From Bdellovibrio sp. ZAP7 (GTDB lineage: Bacteria; Bdellovibrionota; UBA1018; CAIMNF01), in assembly GCA_945874535.1 (NCBI GenBank), contig CAMCGZ010000008.1:1-64000 (forward strand): a DNA stretch of 64,000 bases, in the 5' to 3' direction. How positions within the stretch are numbered: position 1 is the first letter of the stretch; every line of letters begins with the position of its first letter. Under the pieces are notes generated by a model. The model was not told where the DNA came from. It searched no databases and saw only the letters and a program-made list of their open reading frames with translations. Of this stretch, positions 43,779-52,242 are shown piece by piece. The position numbers were made by a program, and so were the translations under genes.

Positions 43779-44189
43779 ATGAAGAGCAAATTTGGAATTG
43801 CCGCACTGATCGGATTCGCATGCATCCTCGAGATGTTCATGCCTGCACGTGCCCTCGGCGCAGACTACAGTGTCTATGAGGTCTACCGTGCCATCGACCT
43901 CGGGGAGTCGGACCGTCCACCCCCCAAAGAAATTTTTGTGAACATGGGAAGCAACCAGGGCGTGAAAAAAGGCTCGGTGCTCGATGTGTACCGCAAGGTC
44001 GTGAGTTTTGACATCCTGTCGGAGAAGGTCGGGGGAGAGCACATGATTCCCGTTGGCCGGATCAAGGTCATACACGCCGACGAAAAAACCGCCATTGCGC
44101 GAGTGGATCGCTATGTTTCGCTGGAGCAGGAGGTTTCCCTCCTGCCCCAAACGGTGATGATCGGTGATCTGGTCCGCCTAGCCCGCTGA
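43779..44189 (+). CDS. Exported 136-residue protein of unknown function (FlgT C-terminal-like region)
   Basis: The start is ATG at 43779, preceded by GAGAGGAAAC. A signal peptide ends near ALGA. The mature part has a small beta-barrel-like domain: FVNMGSNQGVKKGSVLDVYR, VGRIKVIHADEKTAIARVD and GDLVRLAR. This arrangement resembles domains seen in FlgT C-terminal-like and other envelope-assembly proteins, but the match is by eye. It is probably periplasmic. It converges on ssb with a 12-bp overlap. Confidence 0.65.
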   Translation: MKSKFGIAALIGFACILEMFMPARALGADYSVYEVYRAIDLGESDRPPPKEIFVNMGSNQGVKKGSVLDVYRKVVSFDILSEKVGGEHMIPVGRIKVIHADEKTAIARVDRYVSLEQEVSLLPQTVMIGDLVRLAR

Positions 44190-44558
44190 AGCCCCCTCTT
44201 CTGCAAGAGGGGTTTCCGGAGTCGCTTCGGATTTCGGTTTCGAGTGCAAAAAGTGAAGCTGGTCCGCGTGCACCTCGTGCAAGTAATGGACTTCGCCTTC
44301 CTCGTCTTCGTACTTCCGGACACGGATTCCGCCCTCGACCAACAGGGGCATTCCTTTTTTGAGTTCCTGCTCGGCGAGTTCCGCGGGGCGCCCCCAGGCG
44401 ACGATCCGGTGCCAGGTGGTTTCTCCCTCGTTTTTAGTCCGGTTCCAGAATTCCGTCGCCAAGCTGAAGTTAGCCACGGGGATACCGGTCTTGGTCTGTC
44501 TCACCACCGGATCATTGCCGATTCGTCCCAGTAACATGACGCGATTGATGTCTCTCAT
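44178..44558 (-). CDS. ssb: Single-stranded DNA-binding protein
   Basis: The protein has 126 residues. The OB fold is clear: INRVMLLGRIGNDPVVRQTK, FSLATEFW, WHRIVAWGR and GMPLLVEGGIRVRKY. SSB coats single-stranded DNA during replication and repair. It is shorter than E. coli SSB, and its tail ends LAEEGASAG. It thus lacks the acidic DDDIPF-type tip that recruits partner proteins, although the tail is mildly acidic. Another SSB may exist elsewhere in the genome. Confidence 0.92.
   Translation of the reverse strand: MRDINRVMLLGRIGNDPVVRQTKTGIPVANFSLATEFWNRTKNEGETTWHRIVAWGRPAELAEQELKKGMPLLVEGGIRVRKYEDEEGEVHYLHEVHADQLHFLHSKPKSEATPETPLAEEGASAG
44193..44212 (+). terminator. Possible terminator between convergent genes
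   Basis: A perfect 8-bp stem CCCCTCTT / AAGAGGGG with a 4-base loop CTGC lies just after the stop of the upstream plus-strand gene and inside the last codons of ssb. Only three Ts follow on the plus strand, so termination may be weak or depend on other factors. It is the only stable hairpin near this convergent junction. Confidence 0.4.
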
Positions 44559-44612
44559 GAATCCTCCTTTTTTAGGTTGTGTTGACCGGACAGGGTTGCG
44601 ATTCTTGTGCCA

Positions 44613-45797
44613 ATGCAGTGGAAGCCCTTACGCCCCGGATTCGGACTCGCAGGCAGGATCGACCGGACCCTGGTCGATCGGGTCGGGGTGAATGGTGTTG
44701 AGTCGCTGTTTCGAGCTGGAACCGACGATTACTGGATGGAGCAAGCCCTGATCGAGTCGATGAACTCGGTTGGCATCTCCGCACCGAATCCCGGAGTGGG
44801 GTGTGTGATCGTCAAGAATGGTCGTGAGCTGGCTCGAGGCCACACTCAAGCTTGGAAGCAGGCTCATGCGGAGCGCATGGCCTTCCATGCTTTGCCTCAG
44901 GATGCGGACCTGGAGGGAGCGGAGGTCTTCGTCACACTCGAGCCGTGTTCGCATACCGGATTCCAGCCCCCTTGTTCGGACCTTTTCCCGGGGCGAGGCA
45001 TTGCCCGAATCGTCGTGGCGACAGTGGATCCGGATCCGCGGGTGAGTGGAGAGGGGCTCCGTCGGCTGGCGACTTCAGGTGTTCGGGTCGAGACCGGAGT
45101 GCTGGAGCCCGAGGTTCGGGCCTCGCTGTTTCCGTTCACGAAGACCCGGGGGCCGAAGAAAACCGTTTGGGTGGCCAAGTGGGCCCGGATGCCATCGGGG
45201 CATTTGGCCGATGTCGACGGGAACTCGAAATGGATCACGAACGCCAAGTCTCGCGCTTACACCCACTGGCTCCGGCAGAAGTACGATGCGGTGGTGGTCG
45301 GTGCCCGCACCTTTCTGGTCGATCGACCCGCACTGACAGTTCGGGATTGTGCACTCCCCAGGCAACGACAACCCGAGCGCGTGGTGTTCGATCCGAGAGG
45401 TGAACTCCTGAGCCTGCCTGAATCGGAGCTCGAGTGTTTTCGGGTGTTGGTCTGCAATGATCTCCTTCCCGAGCCCAGGCGCGACGGGACCGTATTCGTC
45501 GGAATGGATGCGACACCGGAGTCTCCCGATCTCGGGCTGGTTTTCAAAAGCACGCTCGAATCGATGAACTTCGAGAAGCCGCTTCAGAGTGTGATGGTAG
45601 AAGGGGGGGCGCGCTTGCTCCGGACCTTGTTTGAATCCGGAGTTTTTGATGCAGCGCACACTTTCACTGGCGCTCAAAAATTCGATCGGCTCTCCGCTAG
45701 GGAGTGGCTCGAGTCTGGGCCGGGTGCCGGATTCAGTCCCTGCACCCATCATGTTTTTGACGAGGATGTCTTGCAGGAATGGGTGAAAGAGGATTAA
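44613..45797 (+). CDS. ribD: Riboflavin biosynthesis deaminase/reductase RibD
   Basis: The product is 394 residues from ATG at 44613. The deaminase domain has PNPGVGCVIV, the zinc motif HAERMAF (His85, Glu87) and LEPCSHTGFQPPC (Cys112, Cys121). The reductase domain has NAKSRAYTHWLRQKYDAVVVG and a final VEGGARLLRTL. It performs two steps of flavin synthesis. Compared with other RibD proteins, the N-terminus is about 35-40 residues too long: homology begins at about DDYWMEQAL. The true start may therefore be GTG 44688 or nearby. No other rib gene is adjacent. Confidence 0.88.
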   Translation: MQWKPLRPGFGLAGRIDRTLVDRVGVNGVESLFRAGTDDYWMEQALIESMNSVGISAPNPGVGCVIVKNGRELARGHTQAWKQAHAERMAFHALPQDADLEGAEVFVTLEPCSHTGFQPPCSDLFPGRGIARIVVATVDPDPRVSGEGLRRLATSGVRVETGVLEPEVRASLFPFTKTRGPKKTVWVAKWARMPSGHLADVDGNSKWITNAKSRAYTHWLRQKYDAVVVGARTFLVDRPALTVRDCALPRQRQPERVVFDPRGELLSLPESELECFRVLVCNDLLPEPRRDGTVFVGMDATPESPDLGLVFKSTLESMNFEKPLQSVMVEGGARLLRTLFESGVFDAAHTFTGAQKFDRLSAREWLESGPGAGFSPCTHHVFDEDVLQEWVKED

Positions 45798-45834
45798 ATG
45801 GTGCGAGCTAACCCAACCTTGAGGAGACAAAAAG

Positions 45835-46311
45835 ATGAATAAACTGGTCATGTTGCTGCTTGCCGCTACACTCGCGGCGCCTGCGTGTTCCAAAAAGCCG
45901 AAGCCCGACGAGTCCGGCCTGGCTTCCGCCGCGAATGCCGACGAGAACATCGGTGATTCCGACCATGGCAATGCCATGGGACTTCAGTCGATCCAATTCG
46001 GCTACGATGCTTACGTCCTCGACGGAAAAGCGAAAGAAATCCTGAAAGCCAACGCCCAGATCCTGAAAGACAAGACTTCGCTCAAGGTCCAGGTCGAAGG
46101 CCATTGCGATCAGCGCGGTGGAATTCAGTACAACGTCGCTCTGGGCGAAAAACGCGCCAACTCGGTGAAGAAATTCCTGGTTGAGCTTGGCGTTTCTGCT
46201 GATCACGTATCGGTGATCAGTTTCGGTAAGGAAAAACTCCTCGACCAAGGGACGACTGAAGAAGCGTATGCCCGCAATCGTCGCGCGAACTTCGTCGTAA
46301 CCGCACGGTGA
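45835..46311 (+). CDS. pal: Peptidoglycan-associated lipoprotein Pal
   Basis: The protein has 158 residues. A signal peptide with lipobox APAC is followed by a linker and an OmpA-type peptidoglycan-binding domain: IQFGYDAYVLDGKAKEIL, VEGHCDQRGGIQYNVALGEK and ARNRRANFVV. Pal links the outer membrane to peptidoglycan and works with Tol proteins in cell division. Two further lipoprotein genes follow, the second YbgF/CpoB-like, as in tol-pal operons. tolQRAB are not in this window. Confidence 0.92.
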   Translation: MNKLVMLLLAATLAAPACSKKPKPDESGLASAANADENIGDSDHGNAMGLQSIQFGYDAYVLDGKAKEILKANAQILKDKTSLKVQVEGHCDQRGGIQYNVALGEKRANSVKKFLVELGVSADHVSVISFGKEKLLDQGTTEEAYARNRRANFVVTAR

Positions 46312-46328
46312 ACGGAAGAAAGAAATCC

Positions 46329-46763
46329 ATGAAAAGGGGGCTCCTGGTAGCCCCCTTTTTTTTGGCATCTTGCTCGGTGACCGCAGTCCGCCCGGCACAA
46401 GAGATGTCCAACATGGAAGTGAGCATCCGAGCCGCAAAAGAAGTGAATGCGGATACTCTCGCCCCTGAACTGTACCGGATGTCGAACGAAGTGGGTTTGC
46501 AAGCGAGGCAGGCTTACCGGCTGAAGAACTTCAAAGCCGCGAAGAAGCTGTCGGACGAGGCGCGTGCTTATGCCGAACGGGCTGAATTCGAAGCGATCCG
46601 GAACGGTGCCAAACGCGATCTGGTTCCGGCCGATCCCCTGGCTGACCCGTCTTACGCGCCGGTTCCCCTGTCGACCCCGGTCGAAGGGAGCGCATTTGAT
46701 GCGCCCAAGCCCCCGGGTGGCGCGCCTCCTCCGCCTCCGGGCGGGGTTCCCAATCCTCCCTGA
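46329..46763 (+). CDS. DUF4398-like lipoprotein
   Basis: The protein has 144 residues from ATG at 46329, preceded by GGAAGAAAG; a GTG at 46308 overlapping the pal stop (GTGA) is an alternative. The signal peptide ends in lipobox LASC. The mature part starts with a helical pair (SIRAAKEVNADTLAPELYRM and ARQAYRLKNFKAAKKLSDEA), typical of the DUF4398 family. A Pro-rich tail follows. Remarkably, codons 2-11 form a perfect intrinsic terminator (46332-46363). The gene may be expressed only by readthrough or by ribosome coupling after pal. Confidence 0.75.
   Translation: MKRGLLVAPFFLASCSVTAVRPAQEMSNMEVSIRAAKEVNADTLAPELYRMSNEVGLQARQAYRLKNFKAAKKLSDEARAYAERAEFEAIRNGAKRDLVPADPLADPSYAPVPLSTPVEGSAFDAPKPPGGAPPPPPGGVPNPP
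46332..46363 (+). terminator. Intrinsic terminator inside the signal-peptide codons of the lipoprotein gene after pal
   Basis: A perfect 11-bp stem AAAAGGGGGCT / AGCCCCCTTTT with loop CCTGGT ends in a run of eight Ts (46356-46363). It starts 20 bp after the pal stop codon and is the strongest terminator seen in the window. It lies wholly within the open reading frame of the next gene, where it encodes residues KRGLLVAPFFL of the signal peptide. Confidence 0.8.
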
Positions 46764-46781
46764 AAGTGAGACATTCTTCAC

Positions 46782-47636
46782 ATGAGGTTTGATGGATCCC
46801 GTTTTCTGCTTGTTCTATTCTTATTTTCCGCTTCTTGTGTGACCACACGCGAACAATTGAACCAAATGCGGAAAGAGGGCCCTGAAGGCGCGCCTCCTGC
46901 CGAGGAGCCCGCTCGCCCGGTGAAGAGCGAGGAGCTCGCACCAGTGAAAACCGTTCCCGAAACCGCGCCGACCCCGGTAGCAACCCCGGAGCCCACTCCG
47001 GCTCAGGTGGCTCCGCCCTTCGCGCTTCCACCTTCGACTCCGTCGCCGACTCCGGTTCCGGTATTAAAGCCCGAAGTGACCGATTACGGTGTGGAAGAAC
47101 TCCGCGCCGAACTGGCCCGTGTGGCGGGTCTGGCCGAAGAATACCGACACGACAAAGAGAAGTCCGAGACGGCCTCCGCCGAGGCACTCAAGAAAGCTCA
47201 AGAGCGAATTGCCCAACTCGAAAAGCAGTTGAAGGACCTCACGCCTGAAGTCCCGACCCTGCCCGAAGGAAAGTCGAACTTCCAAGCCGGCAAAGACGCT
47301 TACCTTGCCGGGAACTTCGATGAGGCGGTTCACTTCTTCACTCAAGCACTCAGTGTATCCGAGTCCGGCAAAGAGGCCGAGGAGGCGACTTTCCTCCGTG
47401 CCGAGACTCAATTCAAAAAGAAGCAGTACAACAAGGCGATTTTGGACTATTCACGATTGGCCGAGAAGTTTCCGAAATCCGCTTATCATCCGAAAGCCAT
47501 TCTGAAAATCGCCGAAAGCTTCGAGGCGCTCGGCAACAAGGATGAGGCCAAGGGATTTTACTCGGAGTTGATCGACAAATTCCCGAAGACCGCCGAAGGC
47601 ATGCTGGCCAAGAAGCGCCTGAAGGCCAAACCATGA
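46782..47636 (+). CDS. Tetratricopeptide lipoprotein, YbgF/CpoB-like
   Basis: The protein has 284 residues. A signal peptide with lipobox SASC is followed by a Pro-rich linker (about 35-100) and a coiled-coil segment (VEELRAELARVAGLAEEYRH to about 155). At the C-terminus are TPR repeats (AGKDAYLAGNFDEAVHFFTQ, then FPKSAYHPKAILKIAESFEA and so on). The layout coiled coil plus TPR matches CpoB/YbgF, which coordinates peptidoglycan synthesis with outer-membrane constriction together with Tol-Pal. It overlaps tsaD by 4 bp. Confidence 0.8.
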   Translation: MRFDGSRFLLVLFLFSASCVTTREQLNQMRKEGPEGAPPAEEPARPVKSEELAPVKTVPETAPTPVATPEPTPAQVAPPFALPPSTPSPTPVPVLKPEVTDYGVEELRAELARVAGLAEEYRHDKEKSETASAEALKKAQERIAQLEKQLKDLTPEVPTLPEGKSNFQAGKDAYLAGNFDEAVHFFTQALSVSESGKEAEEATFLRAETQFKKKQYNKAILDYSRLAEKFPKSAYHPKAILKIAESFEALGNKDEAKGFYSELIDKFPKTAEGMLAKKRLKAKP

Positions 47637-48691
47637 GTCTCATCCTCGGAATCGAAACCTCTTGCGACGAATGCAGCGCCTCGGTTCTTCATCATGAGGG
47701 GCAGCGGTTGAACCCCCTCTCGGTGGCGACTTTCTCGCAAATCGAGCTGCATCAGCCATTCGGCGGAGTGGTTCCGGAGGTCGCCTCGAGGAATCACCTC
47801 GAACAGATCGAGCCTGTGATCTTCGAGGCGCTCGATCGGGCCAAGGTCGAGATCGCCGATCTGGATGCGATTGCTGTCACCAATCGTCCGGGCCTGATCG
47901 GGGCCCTGTTGGTCGGGGTCACAGCCGCCAAGGCCATGGCCTACGCCAAGCAGAAACCGCTCGTGCCGGTTCATCATCTGGAAGGTCATCTCATGAGCGC
48001 CTTCCTGCATTCCGAAAAACACGATCCGAAACGGATCGAATTTCCAGCCGTATTCCTGATGGTCTCGGGTGGTCACACCCATTTGCATCACATTGAGTCC
48101 GCTCCGGATCAATGGAGCGCCACCCTGCTCCGGGATTCTTTGATCGGACGATCGATCGACGATGCGGCAGGAGAAGCGTTCGACAAAACGGCCAAGATCC
48201 TGGGCTACCCCTATCCGGGCGGTCGATGGATCGACGAGGCCTCGAAGGGCGGAGATCCGAAAGCCTTCGAGTTGCCCCGGGGGCTCAAACAAAAAGACAG
48301 TTTTGATTTCTCATTCAGCGGATTGAAGACAGCCGTCCTGCTGCTGGCAAAACGACTCGAACAGGAAAAAACCCTCGATGCGGCCATTCCTGATTTGTGT
48401 GCGAGCATCCAGGAAGCGATTCTCGATCCCCTGATCCAGAAGGCACTCTTGCTCGCGCGCCAGAAAAAAGCGAAGTCCATCGTGGTCGTGGGCGGGGTCG
48501 CGGCCAACTCAAGATTGCGTGCGCGACTTGCTGCTGAATCTCCTGTACCGGTGATGGTTCCCGATCTGCGGTACTGCACCGACAACGCCGCCATGATCGC
48601 TGCGGCCGGGGCCATTCGATTCGCTCAAGGGCAGGGGCTCGAGTCTTCCGCATTTCTCAAACTGAACGCCTTTGCAATCGCGGAGCACTGA
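47633..48691 (+). CDS. tsaD: tRNA N6-threonylcarbamoyladenosine synthase subunit TsaD
   Basis: The protein has 352 residues. The ASKHA fold starts with LGIETSCDECSASVL. The metal-binding motif is HHLEGHLMSA, and MVSGGHTHL and VGGVAANSRLRARL complete the signature. TsaD transfers the threonylcarbamoyl group to A37 of ANN-decoding tRNAs, with TsaB and TsaE. It overlaps the TPR lipoprotein gene by 4 bp and is followed 2 bp later by rsmA. Confidence 0.95.
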   Translation: MSLILGIETSCDECSASVLHHEGQRLNPLSVATFSQIELHQPFGGVVPEVASRNHLEQIEPVIFEALDRAKVEIADLDAIAVTNRPGLIGALLVGVTAAKAMAYAKQKPLVPVHHLEGHLMSAFLHSEKHDPKRIEFPAVFLMVSGGHTHLHHIESAPDQWSATLLRDSLIGRSIDDAAGEAFDKTAKILGYPYPGGRWIDEASKGGDPKAFELPRGLKQKDSFDFSFSGLKTAVLLLAKRLEQEKTLDAAIPDLCASIQEAILDPLIQKALLLARQKKAKSIVVVGGVAANSRLRARLAAESPVPVMVPDLRYCTDNAAMIAAAGAIRFAQGQGLESSAFLKLNAFAIAEH

Positions 48692-48693
48692 AC

Positions 48694-49488
48694 ATGGCGA
48701 CCTTCGATAAACAGCGTGCATTCGGGCAGAATTTTTTGAAGGACGAAGGCGTCATCCGCTCCATTCGTGATGCGGCCCTTGAGGCAGTGAAACGACATGC
48801 TGGGCATGCTTTGCTCGAAATCGGACCCGGCAAGGGTGCGCTGACCCGGCCGCTCCTCGAGCACCTGCCGATCGAGGTTTCCTTTTACCTGGCTGAGCGT
48901 GACCGTGAGCTGATCGAGTACTGGGAGGGAGAATCCCGGGTGAAGAGTCTTTTAAAGGGAGATTTTCTGGACCATGAGGATTCGGTCCTCGATGCACTCG
49001 GACCCCTGGTGGTGGTTTCGAATCTGCCGTATTCCGCTGGTACGGCCATTGTGGTGAAGCTGGCCGAGCGTTCACAGCAGATTCCCGAGATGATCCTCAT
49101 GTTCCAAGCCGAGGTGGCCCGTCGCTTGCGTGCTGACCCCTCGACTCCGGACCGGGGCAGTTTGTCCCTCTACATTCAAAACGAATGGGATGTGGAGCGC
49201 TTGCTCCTCGTTCCACCCGAGGCCTTCCGTCCCGCCCCGAAAGTGATGTCCGAAGTGGTCCGGCTGACCCGGAGGAAAGAGCCCCGGATTGCGGTAGCGG
49301 ACCCGGAGAATCGCGCTGCCTTCAATGCGCTCCTCAAGTGCGCCTTCGCCCACCGGCGCAAGATGCTCCGGGCCAACCTCAGCGGGACCCCTTGGCAACA
49401 GGCGCTGGCAAAGTCAGGGGTGGATCCGACCAAAAGGGCGGAGGCACTCGAGTGGGACGAGTGGGTGGCCCTTTGGCAACATCGCTGA
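48694..49488 (+). CDS. rsmA: 16S rRNA dimethyladenosine transferase RsmA (KsgA)
   Basis: The protein has 264 residues. The start FGQNFLKDEGVIRSI, SAM-binding LEIGPGKGALTRPLLE and the VVSNLPYSAG catalytic motif (NLPY) identify KsgA/RsmA. It dimethylates two adenines near the 3' end of 16S rRNA during 30S assembly. A C-terminal helical domain (ALLKCAFAHRRKMLRANLSG) is present. Start is 2 bp after tsaD. Confidence 0.94.
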   Translation: MATFDKQRAFGQNFLKDEGVIRSIRDAALEAVKRHAGHALLEIGPGKGALTRPLLEHLPIEVSFYLAERDRELIEYWEGESRVKSLLKGDFLDHEDSVLDALGPLVVVSNLPYSAGTAIVVKLAERSQQIPEMILMFQAEVARRLRADPSTPDRGSLSLYIQNEWDVERLLLVPPEAFRPAPKVMSEVVRLTRRKEPRIAVADPENRAAFNALLKCAFAHRRKMLRANLSGTPWQQALAKSGVDPTKRAEALEWDEWVALWQHR

Positions 49489-49523
49489 TTCCATGATACT
49501 CAGATTTGAGGGAGATTTCGCAC

Positions 49524-50168
49524 GTGTCTGAATTCCGTAGCCGCATCAAACAGCCCCTCCTGATCGTGAAAGATCACTTTCTTTCGGGCTTGCTCGTGCT
49601 CGCGCCGATCTTGATCGTGGCGGTGGTGTTCCAGTGGATCTTCGGCGGCATCATGGCCTGGATGGAGCGGGGTCCGTTCCGGATCTTTTTCGACAATCCG
49701 GCAAGCGAGGTCGTGGGTGTGCTCCGCTTCCTGCTGATGATCGGCGTCCTGCTTTCGGGAGTGATGATCATTTCCGGAATCGGTTTTTTTTCGAGGCTCT
49801 ATTTCGGCCAGAAGGTATTCGAGTGGCTCAAGGAGGGGATCGAGAAGATTCCATTCTTCGGAGCAATGTACTCCTCGCTCAATCAATTGTTTTCCGCGGT
49901 TTCTTCGAGCGGTGGAAAGCAGTTCAGCCGGGTGGTGTTTGTCGAATATCCTCGCAAGGAGTGTTGGGCGGTGGCCTTTGTGACCGGCCAGGCGGCTTTC
50001 AAGGGGCTTCCTCCCGGCTGCATCAGTGTGTTTGTTCCGACCGTACCGAATCCGACCGCCGGCTTCCACTTGATGGTCCGCGAGAGCGAAGTGATCGAGA
50101 GCGGTCTCAAGGTGGACGAGGCCTTCCGGCTCATCCTGAGTCTCGGAGTGGCGGTTCCCCATGAGTGA
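49524..50168 (+). CDS. DUF502-family membrane protein
   Basis: The protein has 214 residues from GTG at 49524, with GAGGGAGA upstream; a TTG at 49506 is an alternative. Two strongly hydrophobic helices (SGLLVLAPILIVAVVFQWIF and FLLMIGVLLSGVMIISGIGF) are followed by a soluble beta-rich part containing PFFGAMYSSLNQLFSA and VPTVPNPTAGFHLMV. This pattern is typical of the DUF502 family, widespread inner-membrane proteins of unknown function. It overlaps smpB by 8 bp. Confidence 0.85.
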   Translation: MSEFRSRIKQPLLIVKDHFLSGLLVLAPILIVAVVFQWIFGGIMAWMERGPFRIFFDNPASEVVGVLRFLLMIGVLLSGVMIISGIGFFSRLYFGQKVFEWLKEGIEKIPFFGAMYSSLNQLFSAVSSSGGKQFSRVVFVEYPRKECWAVAFVTGQAAFKGLPPGCISVFVPTVPNPTAGFHLMVRESEVIESGLKVDEAFRLILSLGVAVPHE

Positions 50169-50664
50169 GACGAAAGGCGGAGGCGAGAAGCTCATCGCCA
50201 GCAATCCCTCCGCGCGGGCGGATTTTTTTCTCGATGAGTTCGTCGAGGCCGGCATCGTCCTCCAAGGAACCGAGATCAAGAGTCTTCGGAACCAGAGTCC
50301 GAATCTGAAAGACTCTTTCGTGGAAGTGACCCATAAGAAGCGGGGAGAGAAGAACGCTCCCACTCTCGAGGCTTGGTTGGTCAACCTGCACATCGGGCCG
50401 TACTCGCACGGGAACATCTGGAACCACGAGCCGCGGAGGCGCCGGAAGCTCCTCTTGCACGCCCACCAGATCCGTAAGCTCTTCGGCGCCACGACTCAGG
50501 ATGGCAAAACCATTGTTCCGACCCGGATGTACTTTTTGAAGGGGCGCGTCAAGGTGGAGATCGCGCTCGCCAAGGGCAAAAAGAAGGGCGACAAGCGGGA
50601 AGACCAGAAAAAGAGGAGTCAGAACCGCGAGATCGAACAGGCGATGAAGCGCAGCCGTCGTTGA
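50161..50664 (+). CDS. smpB: SsrA-binding protein SmpB
   Basis: The protein has 167 residues. SmpB markers are FLDEFVEAGIVLQGTEIKSL, NLHIGPYSHGNIWNHEPRRR, RKLLLHAHQIRKL and TRMYFLKGRVKVEIALAKGK, then a long basic C-terminal tail (KKKGDKREDQKKRS). It binds tmRNA and brings it to stalled ribosomes. The tmRNA gene was not found in this window. The start overlaps the DUF502 gene by 8 bp. Confidence 0.95.
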   Translation: MSETKGGGEKLIASNPSARADFFLDEFVEAGIVLQGTEIKSLRNQSPNLKDSFVEVTHKKRGEKNAPTLEAWLVNLHIGPYSHGNIWNHEPRRRRKLLLHAHQIRKLFGATTQDGKTIVPTRMYFLKGRVKVEIALAKGKKKGDKREDQKKRSQNREIEQAMKRSRR

Positions 50665-50764
50665 TGGCATGAGCGAATGCAGGGGTGGGTGCGCCGCGTC
50701 TGGACAGGTTCAGGTCGCATCGTGTACAGTCTACGTTCTAGCAATCCCAAGGAGAAGAGTTGTC

Positions 50765-50986
50765 ATGGCAAGAGTTACGATTGAAGACTGTCTGGATCAC
50801 GTGGATAACATGTACGAGCTCATCCACTTGGCCACTCGCCGTTCGCGCCAGCTCTTCAAGGGCTCTGACTCACTCGTGAAGTGCAAAAACCGCACAATCG
50901 TCACCTCTCTTCGTGAGATCGCCGCAGGCAAAGTGAAGCCCCTCTACAAGGGCGAAGACGAAGCTCCACTCCCCGGCGAGCTGTGA
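50765..50986 (+). CDS. rpoZ: RNA polymerase omega subunit
   Basis: The protein has 73 residues from ATG at 50765, with AAGGAGAAG upstream. The start MARVTIEDCLDHVDNMYELI and the basic RRSRQLFKG, then REIAAGKVKPL, are characteristic of the omega subunit, which helps assemble the polymerase around the beta-prime chain and can form part of a ppGpp site. Its last codon overlaps the GTG start of the next gene (GTGA). About 100 bp without a gene separate it from smpB and should hold its promoter. Confidence 0.92.
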   Translation: MARVTIEDCLDHVDNMYELIHLATRRSRQLFKGSDSLVKCKNRTIVTSLREIAAGKVKPLYKGEDEAPLPGEL

Positions 50987-52227
50987 GATTTGCGATCCTG
51001 TCCCTGGGGCTGTTCCTGTCAGGAACAGCTTTCGCTTACATGGATTATGCTCCGAATGAGCAGCTCTTCCGTCAGGTCGAGAATGAATCATTCCGGATCC
51101 TTCCGCGCACCGAGAAGTGGGTGTTCGCCGTCGATGCCGACTTTTTCAAGCCGATGTTCCTCGGATCGAACGATGCGAATCTCTACAAGTTCGATTTTTA
51201 TCATGGCAATGGTTTCTGGCTGAACTTCCGTTCGGAATACCGCCCGGTCGATGACCTGAGCATCAACATCAAACTCGATCTGACTCAAGGAACCTCCAGT
51301 AACGGTCCCACCTTTCTGGCCTTTGTGATTCCGCATGTGGGGCTCACCTACCGTGTCCCCGGACTGCTGGGGCTCGATTGGGAATTCCGCCTGAGCGACA
51401 TTGTCCGGCAAACGGTGGGGACCGGATTGTTTGTCGAAATGAAAGAGACCGTGGGCGGATCGATCACGGCCGCCAGCGATGGATTCCAGGCCAAGCTCAT
51501 GGTCGATGGTACGGGGAGTTTCCGGCTCGATGGCGGCCTGGCCGCCCTGGATGTTTCGTTCGCGCACGGCCTGATCGGGGGCACCCTGCTGGTGCAGGAA
51601 ATCCAGACCGACTTCCGAGCACCCCGAATGACCGGAACCTTCTACAGCCGCGCCAATTACGATAACGGGTTTTCTTATGGGGTGGAAGCCGGAGCCAATT
51701 CCAATGCCACAGCTTCGCTCGCTTATCTCGAACTGAAAGGGGATGCCGGGTTGCTCGGTTACCGGATCAAGCCCCAGTACCGGCACTATGGCAGCCGGAT
51801 TCTAGGGTTGCTCCCTGGTCGGATCATGCACAATTTTGTGGCCTATGATCAGAACGACAAGCCTTACACCTCGCTGATGAATATCATGGCTTTTGGCGAC
51901 GATGTCGACACCGTCACTCTGCAGACGGACGCTGAACTTCGCTTCAATGTCTTTTACAGGCTCTTTGCCGAGACCGAGTATGTGAGCTGGTTTTTCAAGG
52001 GACGCCCGGATCTCCGGACTCTGTTTTATCGCGCCGGAATCCGTTTCACTCCATTCAAGGACCGGGACGACGAATTCGCCTTTCTGGTCGGAAACCGTTA
52101 TCTGAACGCATCCACCCTCACTGCTTCGGGTAGAACGTACACCTCGCCGGTGTATCCGGATCTCGAGAACAAGCCGTTGTTCATCCGCCAGTTGTACCTG
52201 ATGGTGAACTACTCGGTGAAGTTCTGA
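50983..52227 (+). CDS. Probable outer-membrane beta-barrel protein
   Basis: The protein has 414 residues from GTG at 50983, overlapping the rpoZ stop by 4 bp. A signal peptide ends near AFA. The mature protein is rich in alternating amphipathic strands, Tyr and Gly. The last strand ends in Phe (LYLMVNYSVKF), the recognition signature for BamA. An N-terminal segment (RTEKWVFAVDADFFKPMFLG) precedes the strands. I do not recognise a named family; a porin-like or pilus-related barrel is possible. Confidence 0.75.
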   Translation: MRFAILSLGLFLSGTAFAYMDYAPNEQLFRQVENESFRILPRTEKWVFAVDADFFKPMFLGSNDANLYKFDFYHGNGFWLNFRSEYRPVDDLSINIKLDLTQGTSSNGPTFLAFVIPHVGLTYRVPGLLGLDWEFRLSDIVRQTVGTGLFVEMKETVGGSITAASDGFQAKLMVDGTGSFRLDGGLAALDVSFAHGLIGGTLLVQEIQTDFRAPRMTGTFYSRANYDNGFSYGVEAGANSNATASLAYLELKGDAGLLGYRIKPQYRHYGSRILGLLPGRIMHNFVAYDQNDKPYTSLMNIMAFGDDVDTVTLQTDAELRFNVFYRLFAETEYVSWFFKGRPDLRTLFYRAGIRFTPFKDRDDEFAFLVGNRYLNASTLTASGRTYTSPVYPDLENKPLFIRQLYLMVNYSVKF

Positions 52228-52240
52228 GGCTCCGGCCTCA
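52225..52240. terminator. Small hairpin between convergent genes
   Basis: A 6-bp stem TGAGGC / GCCTCA with loop TCCG starts at the stop codon of the barrel gene and ends 2 bp before the end of proC. There is no T-run on either strand. It may act as a weak bidirectional stop or protect transcript ends. Confidence 0.3.
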
Positions 52241-52242
52241 AT

